From NCBI GenBank assembly GCA_029256345.1, contig JAQSYC010000031.1, positions 1 through 21,560 on the forward strand: a stretch of 21,560 nucleotides of DNA. The letters are read 5' to 3'. Under the pieces are notes generated by a model that saw only the letters and a list, made by a program, of their open reading frames with translations, was not told the origin of the DNA and did no database searches. Positions 14,371-21,069 of the stretch are shown piece after piece. The position numbers and the translations under genes are program-made. Positions within the stretch are counted from its first letter, which is position 1. Every line of letters starts with the position of its first letter. Origin of the DNA: Clostridia bacterium (GTDB lineage: Bacteria; Bacillota; Clostridia; Lachnospirales; Cellulosilyticaceae).

Positions 14371-15900
14371 ATGGCAGAAAAGAGAATTAACCTCAATACA
14401 CCGGTTGTAGAAAGTCGTGAACAGCGTTTAGGGACTATCATTGCATGGGATGGTAAAGCCTCAGATCTATCTAAAGAATCAGCTTATGCCCGCGGGGGCT
14501 GCGGTGGTCAGCAAGATGGTAATGGCTGCAGACTTTGTGAAGCCAGAGGTGCATTTACCCAGGGGTCAGTCTGCAGTGAGCAAATGGTTGAATGTCAGGC
14601 AGGGAACGTCAGAGATGCTGTGCTTATTCAGCACTCACCTATCGGTTGTGGTGCAGGTCAGGTCATCTATAATTCAATCTATCGTAATGGGCTGGCTATG
14701 CGTAACTTACCAGTGGAGAGCATTCGTATCATTTGTACCAATCTGCAAGAAAGTGATATGGTATTTGGCGGAGTAGAGAAACTGAGACAGTCTGTGCAGG
14801 ATGCGAAGGAGCGTTACGATCCAAAAGCAATTTTTATCTCCACCTCCTGTGCAACGGGAATTATTGGGGATGACATTGACAGTGTGGCAGCTGAATATGA
14901 AGAGGCTTACAACATTCCTGTTATTCCGCTGCACTGCGAAGGGTTTAGATCAAAGCATTGGAGTACCGGATTTGATGCAACCCAGCATGGGATTTTGAGA
15001 CAAATCGTAAAAAAGAACCCTACAAAGCAAGAGGATTTGGTTAATGTCATTAACCTTTGGGGTTCAGATGTATTTACTCCAATGTTAAAGGAGTTAAATC
15101 TTAGAGTTAACTATGTTATTGACCTAGCAAGTGTAGCTGATTTGGAACAGCTTTCAGAGGCAGCAGCAACAGTGGGATTTTGCTATACCTTGTCATCTTA
15201 TATGGCAGCAGCTTTAGAACAAGAATTTGGTGTACCAGAGATCAAGGCGCCACAGCCCTATGGCTTTGCGGGGACGGATGCTTGGATTCGTGAACTGGCG
15301 AGAGTAACACATAGGGAGGAGCTGGCAGAAGCTTATATTGCAAGGGAACATGCGAAAGTTAAACCACGTATAGAGGAACTTCGCACACAACTCAAAGGCA
15401 TTAAAGGATATGTAGCAACAGGTTCCGCTTATGCCCATGGGCTTATAGCTGTTCTGAGAGAATTGGGTGTTGAAGTAAATGGTTCCTTAGTATTTCATCA
15501 TGATCCCATCTATGATAGCGGGGATCCAAGGCAAGATTCTCTGGCACATCTGATAGATAACTATGGTGATGTACCGGCTTTTAGTGTAAGTAATCGTCAG
15601 CAATACCAATTCTATGGATTGCTTCAAAGGGTAAATCCAGATTTCATCCTTATTCGTCACAATGGATTAGCACCGTTAGCATCACGGTTAGGAATTCCAG
15701 CAGCCCCCCTTGGAGATGAGCATATTGCGATAGGGTATGAGGGAATTGTTAACTTGGGAGAGGCCATATTAGATGTCCTCGCTCACAAGAAATTTCATCA
15801 GGATTTGGCAGCTCATGTAAAACTTCCTTATAAAAAATGGTGGCTTGAACAGGAGGATCCTTTTATATTATCAAAAGAACCTGATGTGGTGAATGCTTAA
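14371..15900 (+). CDS. Nitrogenase component-1-like alpha subunit D2 (MarD/NifD-like)
   Basis: A 509-residue NifD homolog and paralog of D1. GGAAGGAGAG precedes ATG. P-cluster-like Cys68 (GSVCSEQ), Cys93 (HSPIGCGAG) and Cys160 (STSCATGIIGDD) line up with Cys53, 78 and 145 of D1; Cys271 (VGFCYTLSSY) aligns with cofactor ligand Cys275 of NifD. Trp197 and Phe201 in CEGFRSKHWSTGFD replace the nitrogenase Gln191 and His195. In the His442 region the sequence is LGDEH (447-451): the aligned position is Gly448, but His451 lies three residues on, where D1 has Gln. The N-terminus is Cys-rich (Cys44, 53, 56, 75). Encoded between H and K2 with NifB following, the arrangement of a complete Mar-like set. 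Proposed substrate: methylthio compounds; not proven. Confidence 0.87.
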   Translation: MAEKRINLNTPVVESREQRLGTIIAWDGKASDLSKESAYARGGCGGQQDGNGCRLCEARGAFTQGSVCSEQMVECQAGNVRDAVLIQHSPIGCGAGQVIYNSIYRNGLAMRNLPVESIRIICTNLQESDMVFGGVEKLRQSVQDAKERYDPKAIFISTSCATGIIGDDIDSVAAEYEEAYNIPVIPLHCEGFRSKHWSTGFDATQHGILRQIVKKNPTKQEDLVNVINLWGSDVFTPMLKELNLRVNYVIDLASVADLEQLSEAAATVGFCYTLSSYMAAALEQEFGVPEIKAPQPYGFAGTDAWIRELARVTHREELAEAYIAREHAKVKPRIEELRTQLKGIKGYVATGSAYAHGLIAVLRELGVEVNGSLVFHHDPIYDSGDPRQDSLAHLIDNYGDVPAFSVSNRQQYQFYGLLQRVNPDFILIRHNGLAPLASRLGIPAAPLGDEHIAIGYEGIVNLGEAILDVLAHKKFHQDLAAHVKLPYKKWWLEQEDPFILSKEPDVVNA

Positions 15901-15933
15901 CAAAACATAAAAATGAAGAGGGGTGAAAAGATT

Positions 15934-17262
15934 ATGTCAAATTCCATTAATCAAATTAGGTATGTGTGTGCTATTGGAGCTATGTACACAGCCTCAGCAA
16001 TACCAAGAGTTATCCCAATCACCCATTGTGGTCCGGGATGTTCAGATAAACAATATACCAATCTTGCCTTTTATAATGGGTTTCAAGGAGGAGGGTACGG
16101 CGGCGGTGCTGTTCCACCAAGTGTTAATGCCAGCGAACAAGAGGTAGTATTTGGCGGGAATGAGCGTTTAAAAGAGCTTATTGAAGCTTCTTTAAAAATC
16201 ATGAAAGCTGATTTGTTTGTAGTGCTTACAGGGTGTATCGCTGATCTTGTAGGGGATGATGTAGGAGCTGTAGTAGGGGAATTTCAAGAGCGAGGAGTAC
16301 CGATTGTCTTTGCAGAAACAGGAGGGTTTAAAGGCAATAACTTTACAGGGCACGAGCTTGTAACAAAAGCTATTATTGACCAGTATGTAGGAGACTATGA
16401 TGGACCGAAGGAAGAAAAGACAGTGAATGTATGGTCGCTACTTCCTTATCAAAATACTTTTTGGCGTGGAGACCTTGCAGAAATTAAACGTGTATTAGAG
16501 GGGATTGGCTTAAAGGTTAATATTCTGTTTGGCAATACGTCAAAGGGCGTTGAAGAGTGGAAAGAAATCCCTAAAGCAGCGTTTAATCTTGTCCTGTCGC
16601 CTTGGCTAGGACTGCAGACAGCAGAGCATCTTGAGAGGAAATATGATCAACCCTATTTGCATATACCTGTTATTCCTATAGGTGCAAAGGAGACAGGGGC
16701 TTTCCTACGCAAAGTAGCAGCTTTTGCAGGCCTAAACGCATCAAAGGTGGAAAAATTTATTGAACAAGAAGAAGAGACTTATTATCATTACTTGGAGGAT
16801 TTTTCAGACTTTTATGCGGAGTATTGGTGGGGACTTCCTGCAAAATTTGCAGTTATTGGAGATAGTGCCTATAATCTGGCATTAACTAAGTTTTTGGTCA
16901 ATCAATTAGGACTTATTCCAGGAAAACAAATTATTACAGAGAATCCACCAGAAGAGTACAGAGAAGCTATCCGTGAGCAATATAGGAATATTGCAGAAGA
17001 TGTAAAGGCAGACGTAGAATTTGAAGAAGATGGGTATACGGTGGGGCAAAAGCTTCGTCAGACGAATTTTGGACATAAGCCGCCTATTATATTTGGTACA
17101 ACGTGGGAAAGAGATATTGCCAAAGAACTAAAGGGAGCCATTGTAGAGGTCGGTTTTCCGGCATCTTACGAAGTAGTCATATCGAGAGCTTATGTGGGTT
17201 ATAGAGGAGCACTTACACTGCTTGAAAAGATTTATACAACAACAATAAGTGCCAGTGCATAG
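15934..17262 (+). CDS. Nitrogenase component-1-like beta subunit K2 (MarK/NifK-like)
   Basis: A 442-residue NifK homolog. I choose ATG 15934, preceded by GAGGGGTG (15918-15925); the ATG at 15913 lacks a ribosome site. Cys12 (RYVCAIGA), Cys36 (HCGPGCSD) and Cys101 (LTGCIADLVGDD) sit at P-cluster-type positions, in step with K1; an additional Cys32 is unique to K2. AETGGFKGNN, LLPYQNTFWRGDLAEIKR and the C-terminal RAYVGYRGALTLLEKIY match K1 closely. As in K1, the N-terminal arm of true NifK is missing. Partner of D2; expected to carry the electron-relay P-cluster with it. The NifB-like gene follows after 53 bases. Confidence 0.87.
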   Translation: MSNSINQIRYVCAIGAMYTASAIPRVIPITHCGPGCSDKQYTNLAFYNGFQGGGYGGGAVPPSVNASEQEVVFGGNERLKELIEASLKIMKADLFVVLTGCIADLVGDDVGAVVGEFQERGVPIVFAETGGFKGNNFTGHELVTKAIIDQYVGDYDGPKEEKTVNVWSLLPYQNTFWRGDLAEIKRVLEGIGLKVNILFGNTSKGVEEWKEIPKAAFNLVLSPWLGLQTAEHLERKYDQPYLHIPVIPIGAKETGAFLRKVAAFAGLNASKVEKFIEQEEETYYHYLEDFSDFYAEYWWGLPAKFAVIGDSAYNLALTKFLVNQLGLIPGKQIITENPPEEYREAIREQYRNIAEDVKADVEFEEDGYTVGQKLRQTNFGHKPPIIFGTTWERDIAKELKGAIVEVGFPASYEVVISRAYVGYRGALTLLEKIYTTTISASA

Positions 17263-17315
17263 TCCCTGAGGTAAAACTATAAGTGGCAGAAATATTAATA
17301 GAAAGGGGGAAAAGG

Positions 17316-18626
17316 ATGTCTGTAAATATAAAAGAAAGAGAAGTTATTGAACAGAAGACAGCGACACATCCTTGTTATAATCAGTGTGCACATCAATATG
17401 CAAGAATGCATATTGCAATAGCTCCTGGTTGTAATGCAAGCTGTAATTATTGCAACAGAAAGTACGATTGTGTTAATGAATCAAGACCAGGAGTTACAAG
17501 TGAAGTACTGACGCCAGAAGAGGCACTCGAAAAGTTTAAGCTAGTGAAAAGTAGAGTGGCGAACTTAACAGTAGTGGGCATAGCAGGACCAGGTGATGCC
17601 TTAGCGCATTTTGAAGAGGTTAAGAGATCTATAGAACTTATCAAAGACTATGCACCAGAAACGACTTTCTGCCTCTCAACAAATGGGCTTATGTTGCCGT
17701 TTTATGCGGAAAAGATAGTAGAGCTTGGTATTTCACATGTAACAATCACTATTAATGCAGTAGATCCTAAGATTGGGGCTCAAATTTATAAAAAAATTCA
17801 TTATTTAGGAACAGATATCATCGGAGAGGAAGCAGCAGAGATTTTACTTAGAAATCAGCTAGGAGGTTTGAGATACCTTGCTGCTAAGGGTGTAGTCTGC
17901 AAAGTCAATATTGTTATGATAAAAAATATCAATGATAAGCATATTCCAGAGGTGGTTAAACAGGTTAAGGAATATGGGGCTTTTATCACGAATATTATGA
18001 AAATGATCCCTGTTGAAGGAAGTGCTTTCGAAAGGCTTGAATCCGTAACTCAACTTGAACTCAATGAAATCAGAAAAATATGTGAGATTGATTTAAAACA
18101 AATGTATCATTGTAAACAGTGTAGGGCGGACGCTATAGGTACTTTAAATGAAGATATCTCAGCAGAGTTCAGAAATCATCTCCAAGAAAAGCGAAGTTGT
18201 AAATATAGCGGAGAGAGTCAAATAAAAGAGAGCGCTTTAGAGGCCCATAGCAAAAAATACAGATTTGCAATTTTCACAAAAACAGGGATAAATATAGATC
18301 AGCATTTTGGTCATGCAGAAGCCTTCTATATTTATGATTATGAGGATGGAAAAATAGAATTCGCGGAAAAACGTGAATTAGATAAGTTTTGCACAGGAAC
18401 AGAAGACTGTGGAACCCATGAAGAGAAGATTTTACATACTGTAGAAAAGGTTAAGGATTGTCAGGCAGTACTGACGTTAAGAGCGGGAGCGCTGCCAACA
18501 TCATTTTTACAAAATAAAGGTATACGTGTTTACGAAATGTATGAAGAAATCAATGAGGGGATAAAAAAAGCTATCAAATTATTAGAATTTGCTAAAGGAG
18601 GATTAAAGGCAGTACGAAATTTATAA
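17316..18626 (+). CDS. nifB: NifB-like radical SAM protein with C-terminal NifX-like domain
   Basis: A 436-residue NifB homolog; ATG 17316 follows GAAAGGGGGAAAAGG, whereas the in-frame GTG at 17283 has no such site. The radical SAM motif is Cys39-X3-Cys43-X2-Cys46 (APGCNASCNYC). Accessory cluster ligands typical of NifB are visible: HPCYNQCAHQYARMHI before it and HCKQCRADAIGTL later. The last 130 residues (from about YRFAIFTKTGINIDQHFGHA) are a NifX/NafY-type dinitrogenase cofactor domain, with CTGTEDCG inside. NifB makes the carbide-containing 8Fe core (NifB-co). Its presence without NifE/NifN suggests that NifB-co or a simple derivative is inserted directly into D2K2 and probably D1K1. Last gene of the operon. 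Confidence 0.9.
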   Translation: MSVNIKEREVIEQKTATHPCYNQCAHQYARMHIAIAPGCNASCNYCNRKYDCVNESRPGVTSEVLTPEEALEKFKLVKSRVANLTVVGIAGPGDALAHFEEVKRSIELIKDYAPETTFCLSTNGLMLPFYAEKIVELGISHVTITINAVDPKIGAQIYKKIHYLGTDIIGEEAAEILLRNQLGGLRYLAAKGVVCKVNIVMIKNINDKHIPEVVKQVKEYGAFITNIMKMIPVEGSAFERLESVTQLELNEIRKICEIDLKQMYHCKQCRADAIGTLNEDISAEFRNHLQEKRSCKYSGESQIKESALEAHSKKYRFAIFTKTGINIDQHFGHAEAFYIYDYEDGKIEFAEKRELDKFCTGTEDCGTHEEKILHTVEKVKDCQAVLTLRAGALPTSFLQNKGIRVYEMYEEINEGIKKAIKLLEFAKGGLKAVRNL

Positions 18627-18673
18627 TTCAAAAATAAAACCTAGTAAATTCATAATAAAACTAGGAAAAAATC

Positions 18674-18702
18674 TTGACATCTTAAATAATCAGTAGTATA
18701 CT
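18674..18702 (+). promoter_or_regulatory. Sigma-A-type promoter for the third S-box operon
   Basis: TTGACA at 18674-18679, 17-base spacer, TATACT at 18697-18702. Unlike the three upstream promoters it shares little beyond the two boxes, so it is not a copy of that cassette. Confidence 0.8.
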
Positions 18703-18731
18703 AACAAATAATAAGAAAACTGAATAGTAAA

Positions 18732-18834
18732 ACTTATCACGAGAGATGGAGGGACTTGGCCCTATGATATCTCAGCAACCGCATGAATATGTACGGTGCT
18801 AATTCCAGCAGAACGAAGTTTCTGAAAGATAAGG
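18732..18834 (+). promoter_or_regulatory. SAM-I (S-box) riboswitch aptamer
   Basis: P1 CTTATC (18733-18738) closes with GATAAG (18828-18833). Between them lie GAGAGATGGAGGGACTTGGCCC, the TATGAT kink-turn/loop, TCAGCAACCGC, a P3 hairpin ending in ACGGTGCTAATTCC (J3/4) and the P4 arm AGAACGAAGTTTCT. All conserved S-box elements are present. It should repress the DUF2292-HPr-like-PLP operon when SAM is high. Confidence 0.95.
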
Positions 18835-18858
18835 AATAGTATTTATTTTGGTGTACTA

Positions 18859-18896
18859 GCCCCTTTTATCTTTTTGGAGATAAAAGGGGCCTTTTA
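18859..18896 (+). terminator. Riboswitch expression-platform terminator
   Basis: GCCCCTTTTATCT (18859-18871) pairs perfectly with AGATAAAAGGGGC (18878-18890), six-base loop, followed by CTTTTAGTTT. It lies 25 bases after the aptamer and ahead of the first gene. Confidence 0.88.
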
Positions 18897-18928
18897 GTTT
18901 AAGTAAAATGAAAAAAGGAGGCATTAAG

Positions 18929-19150
18929 ATGGCGGGTTATTATGAAGTGGAGCATGCGGCATTAAAAGCAATTGGATTTTCGGGATTTATAAAGGCTACG
19001 CTGGAATGTATTGAAAATGGAAGTCTTACTATTGTAGTACAAGATAATCATGCAATTCAAATTAACAGATGTGAAAAATATAAACTGGAAGAATATATAG
19101 AAGAAATAAATAGTTTAGGAGGGGAAAGAAGGCAAGATTGTTCAAATTGA
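18929..19150 (+). CDS. DUF2292-family (YezD-like) small protein
   Basis: A 73-residue protein. ATG 18929 has AAAAAAGGAGG at 18909-18919; the ATG at 18908 lies ahead of that ribosome site and is rejected. The middle segment (ALKAIGF..., then ENGSLTIVVQDNHAIQINRCEK) fits the DUF2292 pattern of a short helix followed by a two-stranded basic hairpin of the form GSxxIxVxDxxxxQIxxxEK. DUF2292 proteins commonly accompany sulfate/sulfur assimilation genes in Firmicutes; their activity is not known to me. The C-terminal tail after EEYIEEI is longer than usual. First gene behind an intact SAM-I riboswitch, which agrees with a sulfur-starvation role. Confidence 0.72.
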   Translation: MAGYYEVEHAALKAIGFSGFIKATLECIENGSLTIVVQDNHAIQINRCEKYKLEEYIEEINSLGGERRQDCSN

Positions 19151-19200
19151 GAAAAACGAAAAATTAAGATTAAAATAGTGTTTCAAGGGGAGGGGTACAC

Positions 19201-19509
19201 ATGTATAAGCGCACAATACTGCTTATAAATAAAGAAGGATTAGATGAACAGCTCGCAATAGATTTTATAAATAAAGCCAATGAGTTTGAATCAAGAATTA
19301 GAGTGAAAGCTGCAAATGGGGATGAAGACGCCAATGCAAAATCTATTATTATGGTAACAGGTTTAGAGTTAGAAAAAGGAAGAGAAATTGAATTAAACGC
19401 AGTTGGAGAAGATGAAATAGCGGCTGTAGATGCACTGGCTGATCTTATTGAATTTTATAGTACGCATTCTAATAGAGAGCGCATTCAGAAAGATACGGCA
19501 ATAGTCTAA
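19201..19509 (+). CDS. HPr-like protein lacking the catalytic histidine
   Basis: A 102-residue protein with AAGGGGAGGGG ahead of ATG. It aligns over its length with the PTS phosphocarrier HPr: NKEGLDEQLAIDFINKANEF corresponds to the GLHARPA active-site helix, ANAKSIIMVTGLELEKGREI to the region around the regulatory Ser46, and AVGEDEIAAVDALADLIE to the C-terminal helix. The phosphorylated His15 is replaced by Asp15 and the following Arg by Gln17, so it cannot carry the PEP-dependent phosphate. Ser48, the Ser46 equivalent and target of HPr kinase, is kept. This recalls Bacillus Crh, which also lacks the His. A regulatory or adaptor role linked to sulfur starvation is an inference from the riboswitch context. 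Confidence 0.8.
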   Translation: MYKRTILLINKEGLDEQLAIDFINKANEFESRIRVKAANGDEDANAKSIIMVTGLELEKGREIELNAVGEDEIAAVDALADLIEFYSTHSNRERIQKDTAIV

Positions 19510-19524
19510 TGATTTGAGATGCAG

Positions 19525-19565
19525 ACCCAGATCTATCTTTTTGGAGATAAAAAGGGTTTTTATTT
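19525..19565 (+). terminator. Probable weak intrinsic terminator after the HPr-like gene
   Basis: Nested pairings ACCC...GGGT and TATCT/AGATA (or CTTTTT/AAAAAG) are followed by TTTTTATTTT. A 19-base segment (19534-19552) is identical to 18867-18885 in the riboswitch terminator, so this looks like a decayed copy of it. Confidence 0.5.
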
Positions 19566-19589
19566 TGTTCTGGGAAGGGACGACAGAGA

Positions 19590-19676
19590 ATGAATATACA
19601 AATACTAAAGATAATCATTATAGGACTCATGTTCATTGTGGCAGGAGTTAGGACATTTGATTATCAAATAAGATAA
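19590..19676 (+). CDS. Putative 28-residue single-span membrane peptide
   Basis: A short frame, ATG 19590 to TAA 19676, preceded by GGGAAGGGA at 19572-19580. The product begins MNIQILK, continues with a hydrophobic stretch (IIIIGLMFIVAGV, residues 8-20) long enough for most of one membrane span, and ends RTFDYQIR. The polar ends, a hydrophobic core and a reasonable ribosome site make it more than a random frame, but nothing identifies a family. It lies between the weak terminator and the PLP enzyme gene. Could be a non-coding stretch. Confidence 0.4.
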   Translation: MNIQILKIIIIGLMFIVAGVRTFDYQIR

Positions 19677-19739
19677 ATAAGCTAAATGAAATTTTAAAAA
19701 GGGCGGCATAAGAGGGCTAAATCATTAAGGAGGCAAGTC

Positions 19740-20936
19740 ATGTCAGATATTAAATTTGGAGAAGAATACGGTTTTCATACAAGGGCTGTACATACAGGCA
19801 ATGATATTGATAAGGAGAGCGGAGCAATCAGAAGACCCATTATTATGGCAAATAGCTATGCTCTGCCCTATGATCCAACGGATATTAACTGGAGTGAGGC
19901 GGGCAAAGCGGTGTATACCCGAAATGGGGGTGCAAATCAGAGCTATTTGCAAGAGAAGCTGGCAGCCCTTGAAGGGGCAGAGGATGCTGTGGTATTGGCA
20001 ACGGGGGTAGCAGCTCTCTCAGCGGTCTTTTTTACATTACTTGAGTCAGGTGATCATGTCATTTGCTCCAACGTATCTTATATTGCGGTGTATAGGTTGC
20101 TTACTGAGCATCTTCCCAACAAATATGGAATAGAAGCAAGTTTGGTGGACACTTCCGATTTAGAAGCCATTAAGAAGGCGGTGCGCCCAAATACGAAACT
20201 TATTCATATAGAAACTCCAGGTAACCCAACGCTTAATATCAGTGATATAAAGGAGATTGCCAGTATCGCTCATGAGCATGGCGCTTTATTATCCGTAGAT
20301 AATACTTTTGCGTCGCCTTATAATCAGAGACCGACCTCATTAGGTGCAGATCTTGTAGTTGAGAGTCTCACCAAATACATTAATGGGCATGGAGATGCCA
20401 TGGGCGGTGCAGTGCTTGGAAGCAAAGTGCTTATCGATAAAATAAAAGCAGAAGCGATGGTCAATATTGGGGGAGCTATCAGCCCATTTAATGCATGGCT
20501 CATTATGAGGGGGGCAGTAACTCTGCCGCTTAGAATGAGACAGCATAATGAAAATGCTTTACAAGTTGCAAAATATTTAGAATCACTGCCTTGTGTGAGT
20601 TTTGTGGCTTATCCAGGACTTGAAAGCAACCCGCAATATGAAGTGGCTAAAAAGCAAATGATTAATGGGTTTTCCGGTGTGATGTCCTTTGGACTCAAGA
20701 CAGACTTTGATACACACAATGCATTTGTGAGCAGACTCAAGGTTATAACCTCAGCAGTTTCTCTGGGACATGATGAAAGCTTGATTGTCTTTTTAGGACC
20801 AGAGGATGAAAGACAGTATCTTTATCCGAAATCATTTCACAATGGTTTTTTTAGATTTAGTGTAGGACTAGAAGATGCCAAAGACATCATAGAAGATATT
20901 AGGCAAGCTCTAACAAGAGTGGGTTTATTAGGGTGA
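19740..20936 (+). CDS. Cys/Met-metabolism PLP enzyme (cystathionine synthase/lyase or methionine gamma-lyase type)
   Basis: A 398-residue fold-type I PLP enzyme, third of this family in the window; AAGGAGG precedes ATG. Lys212 in ESLTKYINGHGD is the PLP-binding residue; YTRNGGANQSYLQEKLAALEG, ATGVAALSAVFFTLL and VDNTFASPYNQRP are family motifs. Its length fits MetB/MetC/MGL rather than MetY. Near the substrate pocket it keeps Tyr114 but has Ala116 where methionine gamma-lyase carries the Cys of LYGCT, so MGL is less likely. The insertion around YDPTDINWSEAGK is characteristic of a divergent subgroup. Possible roles are cystathionine gamma-synthase, cystathionine beta/gamma-lyase or another C-S lyase; the sequence alone does not decide. 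A terminator follows, closing the third operon. Confidence 0.85.
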   Translation: MSDIKFGEEYGFHTRAVHTGNDIDKESGAIRRPIIMANSYALPYDPTDINWSEAGKAVYTRNGGANQSYLQEKLAALEGAEDAVVLATGVAALSAVFFTLLESGDHVICSNVSYIAVYRLLTEHLPNKYGIEASLVDTSDLEAIKKAVRPNTKLIHIETPGNPTLNISDIKEIASIAHEHGALLSVDNTFASPYNQRPTSLGADLVVESLTKYINGHGDAMGGAVLGSKVLIDKIKAEAMVNIGGAISPFNAWLIMRGAVTLPLRMRQHNENALQVAKYLESLPCVSFVAYPGLESNPQYEVAKKQMINGFSGVMSFGLKTDFDTHNAFVSRLKVITSAVSLGHDESLIVFLGPEDERQYLYPKSFHNGFFRFSVGLEDAKDIIEDIRQALTRVGLLG

Positions 20937-20992
20937 TGTCTTAAATTTTTTAATAAAAGGCTAGATATTTTAATAAAATAATTTTACAATAA

Positions 20993-21022
20993 AAAAGAGT
21001 GCTTTTTGTAGTACTCTTTTCA
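20993..21022 (+). terminator. Intrinsic terminator closing the third operon
   Basis: AAAAGAGTGCT (20993-21003) pairs with AGTACTCTTTT (21010-21020), one G-U, six-base loop, with the T-run in the 3' arm. Because of A- and T-runs on both sides it could act in either direction. Confidence 0.75.
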
Positions 21023-21069
21023 TACGCTGCATCTTTATAAAAGAGCGGTAGTTAAAAGGAGGAAGTTTT

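Noticed and set aside
13456..17262. Protochlorophyllide/chlorophyllide reductase or coenzyme F430 (Cfb) nitrogenase homologs
   Set aside because: Subunit lengths, retention of the Cys275-equivalent and the adjacent NifB argue for a large nitrogenase-type cluster; no tetrapyrrole or methanogenesis genes are nearby.
13456..18626. A classical nitrogen-fixation (nif) operon
   Set aside because: NifEN, NifV and other nif genes are absent, His195/Gln191 and the aligned His442 are replaced in both D subunits, and the regulation and neighbours are those of methionine metabolism.
18640..18665. Inverted repeat CCTAGT...ACTAGG after nifB as a + strand terminator
   Set aside because: Only six pairs, a long loop and an A-run rather than a T-run follow; at best it would act on the other strand, where no gene is seen.
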